Assembly: GCF_029266915.1 (NCBI RefSeq)
Contig: NZ_JARIEF010000082.1
Coordinates: forward strand, 1 to 64,000
Length of the DNA: 64,000 bases
Reading direction: 5' to 3'
Source: Tissierella sp.
GTDB taxonomy: Bacteria > Bacillota > Clostridia > Tissierellales > Tissierellaceae
Below are positions 41,294 to 50,954 of this stretch, piece by piece. Positions within the stretch are counted from its first letter, which is position 1. Each line of letters starts with the position of its first letter. Below the pieces are notes generated by a model, which saw nothing but the letters and a program-made list of their open reading frames with translations, searched no databases and had not been told where the DNA came from. The position numbers and the translations under genes are program-made.

Positions 41294-41667
41294 CTTTTTA
41301 CAACTCCTTTTAATATTATTTACCTAAAAATCTAATTTCTCTTAGACTCATTTTTAAAAAATACTTTAAAACTTTCCTATGCTTATATAATATCATCTTT
41401 ACTAGAAATATTAAAGAGGCTTAAGAATTATTAAAAGCTAATATTGATAGTATTATCGCGCTTAAAGTATTATAATTGTATATGTTGCTTTTTATAAGCT
41501 TCTTGCCATTTAAAAAAATCATACTTATAATAGTATTGTAAGATTTTAAATAAGTTAAATTTGTATATTAAAATTTAAAGATCAAATAAAATAATCAATA
41601 ACGATAAAATATGATTAGAAGAATCAATAAAATTGCTTCTAAACATATATCACTAGGAGGAATGTTG
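41294..41667. other. Non-coding gap before ddl
   Basis: A TATAAT at 41471-41476 is the likely -10 for ddl-murF, with no convincing -35. The ORF-track extension of ddl back to 41611 lacks a ribosome-binding site. Nothing else is recognisable in these 374 bases. Confidence 0.4.
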
Positions 41668-42744
41668 ATGAAAACAAATATGTATGTACTATACGGTGGC
41701 AGATCTGTCGAACATGAAATATCTATCATCTCAGCAACTGCCGTTTTAAATGCAGTAGATAAAGATACTTATAATGTCTATCCTGTATTTATCACTAAAG
41801 AAGGAAAATGGTGTCCATTTGGAAAGCTAGATTCAGATGTAAAAGAAGAAGATTTAGAATTATCAAGTGATATGAGCGTCACACAATCAATGGGTGCCTT
41901 TATTTCTTCTATAGATTTAGATCAAAGCAATTTAGTTTTCCCAGTTCTTCACGGCAATAACGGAGAGGATGGAACTATACAAGGACTTTTAGAATTAATA
42001 GACCTTCCCTATATTGGAAATGAAGTTTTAGCTTCTGCTCTTTGCATGGACAAGGTTATGACAAGCGATATTTTAAAAGCTCATAATATTCCTCAAGCAA
42101 ATTATACAAGTGTAAGAAAGCATCTTTGGGATCAAGACCTAGACTCTTCAATAGATAGAGTCCTTGAAAGAGTCAAGCTTCCTGTCTTTGTTAAACCTGC
42201 CAATGCTGGTTCAAGTGTAGGTATAAGTAAGGCTTCAACCAGGCAAGAGCTTGTAGAGAGTGTAAAACTAGCCTTTACTTATGATGTGAAATTACTTATT
42301 CAAGAAGAAGTTGTCGGAAAAGAAGTAGAAACTTGTATAATCGGAAATAACTCTCCCCTAGCTTCTTTTTCAGGAGAATTAGAAATGGAAGATGCTTTTT
42401 ATGATTACGAAGCAAAATATATTAAAAAAGCTGCTATCCCTGTTATTCCAGCCTTGCTTGATGAAGCTACAAGTAAAAAAGTAAGAGAAATAGCTCTTAA
42501 AACATACAGGGTACTAGATTGCCGAGGAATTGCTAGAGTAGATATATTTGTAAACCGAGATAACCAGATCTTAATAAATGAAATCAATACTATGCCTGGC
42601 TTTACTTCAATAAGTATGGCACCTATGCTATGGAAGGAAACTGATGGATCTAATTTTAAACAGCTTGTTGAAAGACTAGTAGAATATGCTTTAGATAGGC
42701 ATCGTGAAAAAACTTCAATTTCAAAGGTTAAGGTGACAGATTAA
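41668..42744 (+). CDS. ddl: D-alanine--D-alanine ligase
   Basis: ATP-grasp ligase making the D-Ala-D-Ala dipeptide for peptidoglycan. LYGGRSVEHEISIISA at the N-terminus, HGNNGEDGTIQGLLEL, VKPANAGSSVGISK and the C-terminal INEINTMPGFTSISM are diagnostic. AGGAGGA seven bases upstream supports ATG 41668 rather than the track start 19 codons earlier. The stop codon overlaps the murF start (TAATG), so the two are coupled and act in consecutive steps. Confidence 0.95.
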   Translation: MKTNMYVLYGGRSVEHEISIISATAVLNAVDKDTYNVYPVFITKEGKWCPFGKLDSDVKEEDLELSSDMSVTQSMGAFISSIDLDQSNLVFPVLHGNNGEDGTIQGLLELIDLPYIGNEVLASALCMDKVMTSDILKAHNIPQANYTSVRKHLWDQDLDSSIDRVLERVKLPVFVKPANAGSSVGISKASTRQELVESVKLAFTYDVKLLIQEEVVGKEVETCIIGNNSPLASFSGELEMEDAFYDYEAKYIKKAAIPVIPALLDEATSKKVREIALKTYRVLDCRGIARVDIFVNRDNQILINEINTMPGFTSISMAPMLWKETDGSNFKQLVERLVEYALDRHREKTSISKVKVTD

Positions 42745-44126
42745 TGATAAGAAAAAATTTAAAAGAAATAGAAATCTACTCTGGTGGATATGATCTTTTA
42801 GAGAAGTTTTATGAAAGGTCTATAGAAGGAGTCTCTAATGATACTAGAAATATATCAAAAGGTAATTTATATGTTCCTATTATAGGAGAAAACTTTGATG
42901 GACACGACTTTTTAAATCTTGCTATAGAAAATGGAGCTGTCGCTTCTCTTTGGCAAAAAGATATTCCACTGCCTGAACAAGATTTTCCTCTTATAATAGT
43001 AAATGATACTCTTTTAGCCCTACAAAGTCTTTCCAAAAACTACAGAGATAGTTTAGGTGATATAAAAATAATAGGGATAACAGGAAGTAATGGTAAAACT
43101 TCTACTAAAGATATAATGGATGGAATAATTTCTAGCCGATTTAAAACGCAAAAAACAAGGGGTAATTTAAATAATCATATAGGGGTTCCTCTAACTCTTT
43201 TGGATTTACAAGAAGATACCGAGGTTGCTATAGTTGAAATGGGTACAGATGGTTTTGGTCAAATAGAAACTATTACCAAGCTTGCAAGTCCAGATATAGC
43301 TATGATTACAAATATTGGTCCCTCTCATCTAGATCTACTTAAAACTACCGAGAATGTAGCTCGCGCTAAGTTTGAAATCTTAGATGGCTTGAAAAAAGAT
43401 GGACTTTTCATCTATAATAATGACGACCTAGTTTTAAAAGAAGTTATCAAGGAATACAACATATTCCAAAAAACATTAACCTTTGGAAAATCAGATTTTA
43501 GTGATTTTAGGGTAGAATTAATAAAAGAAGGAATAGATGGAATAGACTTTATGGTCTTTGAAGGAAGTGAATCCCATAAGCTTCATATTCCCATGCTAGG
43601 ACGTCACAATATATATAACGCAGCAGTAAGTATTGCAACTGCTAGAGAACTAGGTTTAAATTATGAAGATATTCAAAAAGGTCTCTACAATATAAATGCA
43701 ACTGAAATGAGAAATGAGATTATAAAAACACAAAACTTTGATATTTTAAATGATGCCTATAAATCAAACCCAGATAGTCTTCTAGCAGCTCTTGATACTC
43801 TCTATAGTATTGAAGGCTATAAGCATAAGGCGGTAGTCCTTGGAGATATGGTAGACCTAGGGGACCATGTGGTATCTCTTCATAAGGAAATTGGTCCTAA
43901 AATAGATAACAATAAAATAGATAAGATATTTACAATAGGAAGTCTGGCAGAACATATAGGTAAATCAGCCCTGGTTAACTTTAAAGCAGAATCTATCTAT
44001 CACTCAGAGACTAAGGATCAACTTGTTCAAACTATCTTAGAAAACATAGAAAAAGATACTCTCTTACTAGTAAAAGCATCTCGTTCTGTAGCCCTTGAGG
44101 ATGTTATAGCTAGATTAGTACAATAG
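42744..44126 (+). CDS. murF: UDP-MurNAc-tripeptide--D-Ala-D-Ala ligase
   Basis: Mur ligase adding D-Ala-D-Ala to UDP-MurNAc-tripeptide in the cytoplasm. N-terminal DTRNISKGNLYVPI domain, P-loop GITGSNGKTSTKD near residue 111, MGTDGFGQI, NDAYKSNPDSLLAALD and a C-terminal domain with LLVKASRSV. Length 460 is normal. Starts within the ddl stop codon; transcription ends at a good terminator 37 bases on. Confidence 0.95.
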   Translation: MIRKNLKEIEIYSGGYDLLEKFYERSIEGVSNDTRNISKGNLYVPIIGENFDGHDFLNLAIENGAVASLWQKDIPLPEQDFPLIIVNDTLLALQSLSKNYRDSLGDIKIIGITGSNGKTSTKDIMDGIISSRFKTQKTRGNLNNHIGVPLTLLDLQEDTEVAIVEMGTDGFGQIETITKLASPDIAMITNIGPSHLDLLKTTENVARAKFEILDGLKKDGLFIYNNDDLVLKEVIKEYNIFQKTLTFGKSDFSDFRVELIKEGIDGIDFMVFEGSESHKLHIPMLGRHNIYNAAVSIATARELGLNYEDIQKGLYNINATEMRNEIIKTQNFDILNDAYKSNPDSLLAALDTLYSIEGYKHKAVVLGDMVDLGDHVVSLHKEIGPKIDNNKIDKIFTIGSLAEHIGKSALVNFKAESIYHSETKDQLVQTILENIEKDTLLLVKASRSVALEDVIARLVQ

Positions 44127-44163
44127 TTTATCAGATTATTAATTTTATAACAATATACTCCAC

Positions 44164-44207
44164 TAAAATGCCTGTAATAATTCAATTAAATTATTACAGG
44201 CATTTTT
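44164..44207 (+). terminator. Terminator of ddl-murF
   Basis: AAAATGCCTGTAATAAT and ATTATTACAGGCATTTTT pair around a short loop with a T-tail. Confidence 0.88.
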
Positions 44208-44392
44208 AGATAATTATTTACTTTTTATATATTTTAATATTAGCTGCTCTTACTATTTTTTACTTTTTTAATTATGTGACATTTTAAAAATCTGAAGACT
44301 TTAGCTAGTTTTTAAATTTTAAGTTTTTGTAGTTTTCCTTTATACAATTTTATTGAATCAATTTCTAAGAAATAACTTTTATCAAAGATCCT

Positions 44393-44833
44393 TTAATTCA
44401 AATCAATATAAACTGTTTCATCCTCAATATCATCTTTATCTATATCGGGTAATCCATTGTCAGCTCTCCACTTCCTGTAAACCTCCAGCTCACTTTTAAT
44501 TCTCTTTATAACATAGCCTAAAACCAATATATCATCTAGGTATTTTAAAGGTACAAATTTAGGTATAATACTCATGGGGCTTAGGATATATAAAAATCCT
44601 ATAGCTATTATAGTTATACTATCTTTTGATAGCTCTTTATAGTCTCCACTGATCCAATCTTTGAGCATCTCTAGTGTTAGTTTTAAATCTGATCCTACAG
44701 AATCAAAGATCTTATTATCTTTTATTTTTTCAGTAAATTCATCTATAAGCTCTCCAAACTTCTCACTATCACCGTAAAAAGAACTTGCTTTCTCACTAAA
44801 TTCATTTTTGATTTGTTCAAAATCGATTTTCAA
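44393..44833 (-). CDS. YkvA family protein (DUF1232), first copy
   Basis: An acidic 70-residue N-terminal helical part precedes a DUF1232 domain: IAIGFLYILSPMSIIPKFVPLKYLDDILVLGYVIKRI, a membrane-associated hairpin. The usual PxDxIPD is altered to SPMSIIPK, so this is a divergent copy; a canonical copy lies at 55619. Function unknown. TTG start at 44833 is supported by GGAGGAG eight bases away, and a strong sigma-B-like promoter lies about 35 bases upstream. Confidence 0.8.
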   Translation of the reverse strand: MKIDFEQIKNEFSEKASSFYGDSEKFGELIDEFTEKIKDNKIFDSVGSDLKLTLEMLKDWISGDYKELSKDSITIIAIGFLYILSPMSIIPKFVPLKYLDDILVLGYVIKRIKSELEVYRKWRADNGLPDIDKDDIEDETVYIDLN

Positions 44834-44866
44834 TTTATCACTCCTCCTATTCCTTATATTGGATTT

Positions 44867-44891
44867 TTACCCTTTAAATCCCATTTTTAAC
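44867..44891 (-). promoter_or_regulatory. Sigma-B-like promoter of the first ykvA-like gene
   Basis: Minus strand GTTAAA (44891-44886), 13 bases, GGGTAA (44872-44867). Confidence 0.6.
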
Positions 44892-44899
44892 CTAACAGT

Positions 44900-45712
44900 C
44901 TACTTTAGCTCCATTATAGCTGCAAGACTTCCGGTCTTACCATGGTCTCCCCTGTGAGAGAAGAATATATCTTTATTGCACATGGTACATATATTGCTAA
45001 GTGTTATATTATCTTCTAAAACTCCCATTTCTAAAAACTGGTCTTTATTTAAGTTCCATAAGTCTAGCATAAACTTGCCATTATCTTTTTTATTGAAGTA
45101 TTCTTCTGCTTGCTCAAAATTTTCTTTTATTATCTCTATAACTTCACCACCTACTTCAAAACAACACTTTCCTATAGAAGGTCCTATTGCTATAAGCACA
45201 TCTTTTGGATCTGTCCCATAAGTTTGCATCATTCTTTTGAGAGTTTTTTCTCCTATACGACTTACCGTACCTTTCCAGCCGGCATGAACAAGTCCTATAG
45301 ACTTATTTATAGGATCCAATAAGAATACAGGAACGCAATCTGCGTAAAATGTAACCAGAGCTACATTTCTCTTGTTAGTTATAAAACCATCTATACCCTT
45401 TATATCACTTTCCTTGATCAATCCCTTTCCTCTATCACTCTCATCTACTTCCAGTATATTATCCTTATGAACTTGATCTGTTAAAACAAGGTTTTCTAGA
45501 TTTATTCCTAAACTTTTTGTAAATATTTTATAATTATCTAGTTTATTTTTTCTAGGTTCGTTTTTTTTCATTCCAAGATTTAAACTAGTTAAATCTCCCT
45601 TACTTACTCCACCAAGCCTAGTTGAGAATCCATGATTTACAAGCTCCGTCCCTTGGAAGGATTCTATAGTATAGTAAACTAATTCTCCATCTTGATTTTT
45701 TACAAATGCCAT
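44900..45712 (-). CDS. pgeF: Peptidoglycan editing factor PgeF (YfiH family)
   Basis: Purine-nucleoside-type oxidoreductase fold that corrects peptidoglycan precursors carrying L-Ser instead of L-Ala. Zinc-site residues are in LTDQVHKDN, FYADCVPVFL and LVHAGWKGTV; IGPSIGKCCFEVG and FFSHRGDHGKTG close the domain. Length 270. ATG with AGAGGTG. Its location near ddl-murF fits a wall-related role. Confidence 0.93.
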   Translation of the reverse strand: MAFVKNQDGELVYYTIESFQGTELVNHGFSTRLGGVSKGDLTSLNLGMKKNEPRKNKLDNYKIFTKSLGINLENLVLTDQVHKDNILEVDESDRGKGLIKESDIKGIDGFITNKRNVALVTFYADCVPVFLLDPINKSIGLVHAGWKGTVSRIGEKTLKRMMQTYGTDPKDVLIAIGPSIGKCCFEVGGEVIEIIKENFEQAEEYFNKKDNGKFMLDLWNLNKDQFLEMGVLEDNITLSNICTMCNKDIFFSHRGDHGKTGSLAAIMELK

Positions 45713-45792
45713 GCTAACACCTCTTTTTCTTAATCTTTCATTTTAATTATATCATAATTAAGTTAACATTTTAAAGAAAATGAGTTTATTTT

Positions 45793-45817
45793 GATTATAT
45801 TAGACTCTCTTGGGTAA
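45793..45817 (+). promoter_or_regulatory. Sigma-B-like promoter of csbD
   Basis: GATTAT (45793-45798), 13 bases, GGGTAA (45812-45817). A TATAAT (45822-45827) also follows and is followed by the hairpin GGCCGCAAGAGGCC. Confidence 0.45.
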
Positions 45818-45895
45818 ATTATATAATAGGCCGCAAGAGGCCGGTATAAATATATCAATTAATAAAAAATTAAATTCTAATAGGAGGAATTAATT

Positions 45896-46093
45896 ATGAA
45901 CGAAGATACTCTTAAAGGTAATTGGAAACAATTTAAAGGAAAAGCTAAAAAGCAGTGGGGTAAACTTACAGATGACGACCTAGATATTGTTGAAGGTAAC
46001 GCTGATATACTAGCTGGTAAGATCCAAGAAAGATATGGGATTAGTAAAGATGAAGCTAAAAAGCAAATTGATGAACACAAGTGGGAAGACTAA
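45896..46093 (+). CDS. csbD: CsbD family general stress protein
   Basis: A 65-residue hydrophilic protein with the family core LKGNWKQFKGKAKKQWGKLTDDDLD and GKIQERYGISKDEAKKQID. In Bacillus, CsbD is made under sigma-B control; its molecular role is unknown. AGGAGG precedes the ATG by 8 bases. Own terminator. Confidence 0.9.
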   Translation: MNEDTLKGNWKQFKGKAKKQWGKLTDDDLDIVEGNADILAGKIQERYGISKDEAKKQIDEHKWED

Positions 46094-46110
46094 AATTAAA
46101 TAGATAAAAT

Positions 46111-46137
46111 AAAAACACTTCCTCGGAAGTGTTTTTT
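46111..46137 (+). terminator. Terminator of csbD
   Basis: AAAAACACTTCC and GGAAGTGTTTTT pair with a 2-base loop and seven T. A close relative of this hairpin ends the yihY gene at 49101. Confidence 0.9.
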
Positions 46138-46312
46138 TCTTATACTTATTAATATAATCATGTGAGTATAAAATAATATTTAAGCCCTAAGACTATTAAA
46201 TACATGAAACTAGCCGCATAATAAAATCTTATCCAATCTTTAATATTTTCGGACTCATATCAATTTATATTGTTTTATTTTCATTGTTTTATTGTTTATT
46301 TTATCAAAAATC

Positions 46313-47485
46313 CTATAATCTTCTCAATGCGTCGATTGGATTAAGTCTACTGGCTTTTCTAGCTGGTGCGTAGCCAAAGACTATACCGACCACGGATGAA
46401 AATCCAATAGCTATAAATAAGGTAGTTGCTGAAACTGCAAATGGATAGCCTATAGTTGTAGCTGCTATATAAGCTATTAAAAGTCCTAGAATCAGTCCAA
46501 ACAATCCTCCAAAGAGAGATAGAAATATTGATTCCAGAATAAACTGAAGTTGTATTCTATTTGGTTCAGCTCCTAACGCCTTTCTAAGTCCTATTTCAGA
46601 AGTTCTTTCCGTAACCGAAACTAGCATCATATTCATAATACCAATCCCTCCCACTACCAAAGATATAGAAGCTATACCCGCTAGAAGAAGAGTCATAAGA
46701 CCTGTTATATCTCCAATTGCATCTATAACATCTTCAAAGTTAAATATAAAAAAAGCATTGTCCTTATAGTTAAAGGATCTATTTAGAACCACTTTTATAT
46801 CTTCTATAATCTTGTCTGATTTAGAACTATCATTCATATACACATCTACTTCATTTATAGTACTCTTACCCAGAGTGGTTCTTGCTGTTGTATAAGGAAT
46901 GAATATGGTATCATTGTCTGAAGAAAAATCAAACTCACTTCCTGGTTTTAGCATCCCTATTATCTTATAACTTGTACCATTGATCATTATATCTTTATCA
47001 ATAGGATTTTCATCTAAAAATAAATCTCTATTGATATTACTTCCTAATATGGCAACCTTTGTCTTTCTTTCTAAATCCAAAGGATTAAATCCTCTTCCGA
47101 AATCTATAGATTCACTTTCTTTTTCAAAAAATACATTGTTTCTTCCCTTTATATCAATGTTCTGCATAGTTTTTTTATTAGATGCTACAGAAACCTTACT
47201 AGAAATAGTTGGAGAAACTCCATCTATATCCTCTATCTCTTTTAAATACTCCAAATCACTATTGCTAAGCCCTTGTTTTAAAGCTGTACCCGGAGCATTA
47301 ATCGTAATAGTGTCTGCGCCAAGACTTGAAACTTGATTTGTAATCTCATCTGTTGCTCCCTGAACTATTGTTATAAGAGCTATAATTGATGCTACACCTA
47401 TTACTATACCTAAAATAGTTAAAAAAGATCTTACCTTGTTACTTATAATATTATCCCATGACATTTTTATACTATCTTTTATCAT
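46313..47485 (-). CDS. MacB-like ABC transporter permease (FtsX domain)
   Basis: One N-terminal membrane segment (SFLTILGIVIGVASIIALITIV), a large extracellular MacB-type domain, and a C-terminal FtsX domain of three segments with GIGIMNMMLVSVTERTSEIGLRKALGA, the typical coupling motif, and YAPARKASRLNPIDALR at the end. Together with the ATPase and adaptor genes it forms a tripartite YknXYZ/MacAB-type system in a Gram-positive cell. ATG 47485 preferred over the GTG at 47494. Overlaps the ATPase gene by 14 bases. Confidence 0.9.
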   Translation of the reverse strand: MIKDSIKMSWDNIISNKVRSFLTILGIVIGVASIIALITIVQGATDEITNQVSSLGADTITINAPGTALKQGLSNSDLEYLKEIEDIDGVSPTISSKVSVASNKKTMQNIDIKGRNNVFFEKESESIDFGRGFNPLDLERKTKVAILGSNINRDLFLDENPIDKDIMINGTSYKIIGMLKPGSEFDFSSDNDTIFIPYTTARTTLGKSTINEVDVYMNDSSKSDKIIEDIKVVLNRSFNYKDNAFFIFNFEDVIDAIGDITGLMTLLLAGIASISLVVGGIGIMNMMLVSVTERTSEIGLRKALGAEPNRIQLQFILESIFLSLFGGLFGLILGLLIAYIAATTIGYPFAVSATTLFIAIGFSSVVGIVFGYAPARKASRLNPIDALRRL

Positions 47486-48167
47486 AGAGTTCACCGCTTT
47501 CAGTCATCTTTCCATCTACAATATTTACAATTCTATCCCCATATTGGGCAATACTCTTATCATGAGTTATCATAATAATAGTTCTGCCCTCATTATGAAG
47601 TTCTTTGAAAAACTCCAATATTTTAATCCCGGTCTCTTGATCTAAAGCACCAGTAGGTTCATCTGCTAAAAGTATGGACGGTTCAGTTGAGATGGCTCTT
47701 GCTATAGCAACTCTTTGCTGCTGTCCACCTGATAATTGGGTAGGAAGATTATTAACCTTGTCTCCTAGACCTACTTTTGTCAATATTTCCTTTGATATTT
47801 CTTTTCTTCTGCTGGAATTGACCCCTGAGTAGATCAAGGGAAGTTCTACATTTTGAGCAGCTGATAATCTAGGCAAAAGTTGGAAAGATTGAAATATAAA
47901 CCCTATCTCTTTATTTCTTATTCTTGCCAGTTCCTTTTCATCAAGACCGGCAACTTTTTGCCCAGAAAGAGTATATTCCCCCATAGTTGGAGTATCAAGA
48001 CAGCCTATGATATTCATAAGAGTTGACTTTCCAGAGCCTGATGGTCCCAGTATAGATACAAATTCTCCTTTATTTATGGTTAGATTGACTCTATCAAGTG
48101 CAACAACTTTCTCTGTACCCATTTCATATATCTTGGAGATATCTTTCATTTCAAGTATCTTAGTCAT
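47472..48167 (-). CDS. MacB/LolD-type ABC transporter ATPase
   Basis: Walker [11 protein letters not shown]-loop, [25 protein letters not shown] and MITHDKS are standard for the LolD/YknY group. GGAG nine bases upstream selects ATG 48167, which overlaps the adaptor gene by eight bases. Middle gene of the three-gene efflux operon. Confidence 0.92.
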   Translation of the reverse strand: MTKILEMKDISKIYEMGTEKVVALDRVNLTINKGEFVSILGPSGSGKSTLMNIIGCLDTPTMGEYTLSGQKVAGLDEKELARIRNKEIGFIFQSFQLLPRLSAAQNVELPLIYSGVNSSRRKEISKEILTKVGLGDKVNNLPTQLSGGQQQRVAIARAISTEPSILLADEPTGALDQETGIKILEFFKELHNEGRTIIMITHDKSIAQYGDRIVNIVDGKMTESGELYDKR

Positions 48168-49041
48168 TTCTATCATCTCCAGATTCATCTCTTGAATCTC
48201 TTACTCCTTCAGGGGGTCCAAAGTTACTCTGCACTTTTCTAGGAATAAATACCTTATCCCCTATCTTAAGACCTGATACTACTTCCACATTTACTCCATC
48301 AGTAATTCCTATCTCTATTTGCCTCTCCTCCACTTTCTCTTCACCCTTAACTTCTACATAAGGAGAGTTGTCATTCTTAAATTTTATGGTCTTCATAGGA
48401 AGTATAGCGGCATTTTTTGCTTCTTGATCAAGCACCTTAGCCTCTGCACTCATTCCTATTCTTATATCATCTAATTTTTCAATAGAGATCGTAGTTTCAA
48501 ATAAGGTAATTCCATTTATATATTCACCTTGTTTTGCTATATCTGAAACTTCACCTTTAACAGTTTTATCTAATGCATTTATAGCTACTTCCACTTCACT
48601 TCCAACTTTTATAGATTTTAAGTCATATTCATCTACATTTACCTTTAGCTCCAGATTATTGTAGTCTACAATTTCCATTATCTTACTGCCAGGAGCTATC
48701 TGTTCGTCTTCTTCTGCTTCTATTTTATAAACTTCTCCATCTATCTCAGATTTTACCTCTTCACCTAGAGATGTTTTATAAATTATATCTCCTTCCTCTA
48801 CCTTCTCACCTTCTTCAAATAGGAACTCCTTAACTTGTAGAGGCATTTCTGCAAATAAGACACTTCGATTTCTTGCACTGATGCTTCCTGAAAAGTTATA
48901 ATAAGTAGCTATATCTCCTTCTTCTACCTCTATCTCTTCACCTTTAACTTCATCTTTTCTGGTCACCCTAAATACTAAAAAAGCTAATAGAGCTACAACT
49001 AATATACCTATGATCCATTTTCCTGTATTTTTATTTTTCAC
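48160..49041 (-). CDS. HlyD/MacA-type membrane fusion adaptor
   Basis: An N-terminal membrane anchor (residues 9-26), two lipoyl-like half motifs around NRSVLFAEMPLQVKEFLFEEGEKVEEGDIIYK, a short rather than long helical hairpin, and a beta-barrel/membrane-proximal part (IGITDGVNVEVVSGLKIGDKVFIP). It begins with GTG after GGAGGGG. First gene of the operon, just downstream of a strong sigma-B-like promoter. Confidence 0.88.
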   Translation of the reverse strand: MKNKNTGKWIIGILVVALLAFLVFRVTRKDEVKGEEIEVEEGDIATYYNFSGSISARNRSVLFAEMPLQVKEFLFEEGEKVEEGDIIYKTSLGEEVKSEIDGEVYKIEAEEDEQIAPGSKIMEIVDYNNLELKVNVDEYDLKSIKVGSEVEVAINALDKTVKGEVSDIAKQGEYINGITLFETTISIEKLDDIRIGMSAEAKVLDQEAKNAAILPMKTIKFKNDNSPYVEVKGEEKVEERQIEIGITDGVNVEVVSGLKIGDKVFIPRKVQSNFGPPEGVRDSRDESGDDRND

Positions 49042-49074
49042 TTTCTCCCCTCCGATTTTCTTTACTAGATACTT

Positions 49075-49099
49075 TTACCCTGTTTTTCTATAATTTAAC
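49075..49099 (-). promoter_or_regulatory. Sigma-B-like promoter of the MacAB-like operon
   Basis: Minus strand GTTAAA (49099-49094), 13 bases, GGGTAA (49080-49075), only about 35 bases before the GTG start. Confidence 0.6.
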
Positions 49100-49100
49100 G

Positions 49101-49138
49101 AGATAAAAAACACTTCCGAAGAAGTGTTTTTCTTATCT
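49101..49138 (-). terminator. Terminator of the yihY-like gene
   Basis: AGATAA and AACACTTC pair with GAAGTGTT and TTATCT around CGAA; T-rich on both sides. It directly abuts the efflux promoter. Confidence 0.88.
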
Positions 49139-49178
49139 CATGGTTATTAATCTTTTATCATACTCTTTTTTCCATTTT

Positions 49179-50114
49179 TTAAGCTTCTTCTGCGAATTCC
49201 TTATCCTTGTCCTCTTCTGATTCTTTTTTTATCATTTTTATTCTCTTTCCTTTCTTGTTCTGCATGGAAAGCAGGGTCGCATTTACTTCTGCACCAAGGA
49301 CTATGACTATACTACTCATATAGAGCCATATTAAAAATGCAATTATACCTCCAAGACTTCCATAGGTTTTAGAGTAGTTACCAAAATTGCTTACATAAAA
49401 TGAAAATCCTGCTGATAGTACTACCCACAAAATACTTGCAAATATAGCACCAGGGATACTTTCTGAAAACTTTATTTTTATTTCATCTTTTATAGATGGT
49501 GAATACTTATACAGTATAGTAAATACAAGTACCATAAAGCTAATTGGTATCAATATTTTCAATATTTTCCATATGACGAGGGTTGGCCAGGTATAGGAAA
49601 CAAAAATCTTGTTAAATATGACCTCTCCAAAAACAAGAACTGTAAAAGCAATTATAAGAATGAAAAACAATCCTATAGTAAATAGTATGGATAGTCCCTT
49701 CAATTTAAAATAGGGCCTGCTCTCATCTAAGTCAAGAGCTCTGTTTATAGCTTTCATAACTGCCATAACTCCATTTGAAGAAGACCATATACTTCCTATC
49801 GCACCAAATGATAAAAGCGCAACACTACCATCGTCTATTATTCCTTTTATAAGATTATAGAAAAGATCCCTTGTCTCAGCTGGAAGCGGAGAAAGGAGTC
49901 TTTGTAGTATATTTACATCCGCTAAAGGAGTAAACTGCAATATACTTAAGAAAAATATTATGAATGGAAATATAGCTAGTGTTAAATAGTATGTCAGCTG
50001 TGCTCCAATTTCTGAAACTCCATCATCCTCATATCTATATATAAGTTGTTCAATAAATGTTATCCACTTTTTATCTCCAAATTTGTCCCGAGCTTTATCA
50101 ATTACTTTTTCCAC
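49179..50114 (-). CDS. YihY/BrkB family membrane protein
   Basis: Six membrane segments with the family features GVSEIGAQLTYYLTLAIFPFI near residue 35, GAIGSIWSSSNGVMAVMKAINRA near 103 and YGSLGGIIAFLIWLYMSSIVIVLGAEVNA near 240, with a charged C-terminus. Function uncertain; often annotated wrongly as ribonuclease BN. It starts with GTG after GGAGGTG, 5 bases spacing. Divergent from the yflT-like gene. Confidence 0.9.
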   Translation of the reverse strand: MEKVIDKARDKFGDKKWITFIEQLIYRYEDDGVSEIGAQLTYYLTLAIFPFIIFFLSILQFTPLADVNILQRLLSPLPAETRDLFYNLIKGIIDDGSVALLSFGAIGSIWSSSNGVMAVMKAINRALDLDESRPYFKLKGLSILFTIGLFFILIIAFTVLVFGEVIFNKIFVSYTWPTLVIWKILKILIPISFMVLVFTILYKYSPSIKDEIKIKFSESIPGAIFASILWVVLSAGFSFYVSNFGNYSKTYGSLGGIIAFLIWLYMSSIVIVLGAEVNATLLSMQNKKGKRIKMIKKESEEDKDKEFAEEA

Positions 50115-50196
50115 AAAAACACCTCCAAAAAAATTTCTTAATTATCTTATACCCCTTCATTAATTTTCTTATTCATTTGCTTATTAATTTGCATGA

Positions 50197-50220
50197 GTAG
50201 TAATAAGATTTTATGGGTAT
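50197..50220 (+). promoter_or_regulatory. Possible sigma-B-like promoter of the yflT-like gene
   Basis: GGGTAT (50215-50220) with GTAGTA 12 bases upstream (weak -35), about 38 bases before the start. A mirror GGGTAT (50154-50149) with GAATAA 14 bases away faces the yihY gene. Confidence 0.4.
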
Positions 50221-50258
50221 ATTTACACTAACCTTAATAATAGAAAGGAGCAACAATT

Positions 50259-50825
50259 ATGCTAGAGAGTAAAGTAGAGTTATTTGATAATGAAGTTGAA
50301 GTTGCAAAAAGAATAGACGATTTAAAAAGAGAAGGCTACGAAGAAGAAGATATGTATATTATAGTAGATGATGATGAAGAAATTTCAATGCTCAAAGGCT
50401 ATACTGGAGTTATGATAAAGGAAGATGACGATTCAATCTTTGATAGATTTAAGAGTTTTTTAAAGGGAAGCGATTCAATAGTAGATGCTTTTAATAAAAT
50501 GGACTTGAATGAAGAGTACAGAGATGCTTGTTATGAAGAAGTTCAAAGCGGAAGAATACTTCTCCTTGTAAATGATAACTATAAGAGCAAGTTTGAACTA
50601 ACTGAAGAAGGAATTCCTGTTCCGCTAAAAGATACTGAACCTACCGTTCCAGGTACTACCTTAGATAGAGATATGAAGCTTGACTCATCAAAGGTTGATT
50701 CATCCGTATCAGATTTTTCTGATGATATGAGACAAGATCTGGGCTTTGAGATTAATGAAAAAAGAAGCAATACAGATACCTTAATAAGTGAACAAATAGC
50801 TGATAATGATATAACTAACAGATAA
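50259..50825 (+). CDS. YflT/general stress protein 17M-like protein
   Basis: N-terminal domain of about 100 residues in the pattern of the heat-induced stress protein YflT family (VELFDNEVEVAKRIDDLKREGYEEEDMYIIV, FKSFLKGSD, GRILLLVND), followed by a low-complexity acidic tail rich in Ser and Asp. Bacillus YflT belongs to the sigma-B regulon. Function unknown. AAAGGAG precedes the ATG. Own terminator. Confidence 0.82.
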   Translation: MLESKVELFDNEVEVAKRIDDLKREGYEEEDMYIIVDDDEEISMLKGYTGVMIKEDDDSIFDRFKSFLKGSDSIVDAFNKMDLNEEYRDACYEEVQSGRILLLVNDNYKSKFELTEEGIPVPLKDTEPTVPGTTLDRDMKLDSSKVDSSVSDFSDDMRQDLGFEINEKRSNTDTLISEQIADNDITNR

Positions 50826-50833
50826 CATCTTAA

Positions 50834-50872
50834 AAATACTCTTTTCTCTTTCCAAAAAAGAAAAGAGTATTC
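50834..50872 (+). terminator. Terminator of the yflT-like gene
   Basis: AATACTCTTTTC and GAAAAGAGTATT form a 12-bp stem with a loop of 14 bases and a following T-run. Confidence 0.85.
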
Positions 50873-50954
50873 TTTTATTGTCTAATATAAGAAATAGTAT
50901 ATAATAATACTAATACATCCAAGAGAAGTTAGTAAAATAATAGGAGGTTATGAT

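Noticed and set aside
41611-41667. N-terminal extension of ddl in the ORF track
   Set aside because: No ribosome-binding site at 41611, while AGGAGGA lies seven bases before ATG 41668.
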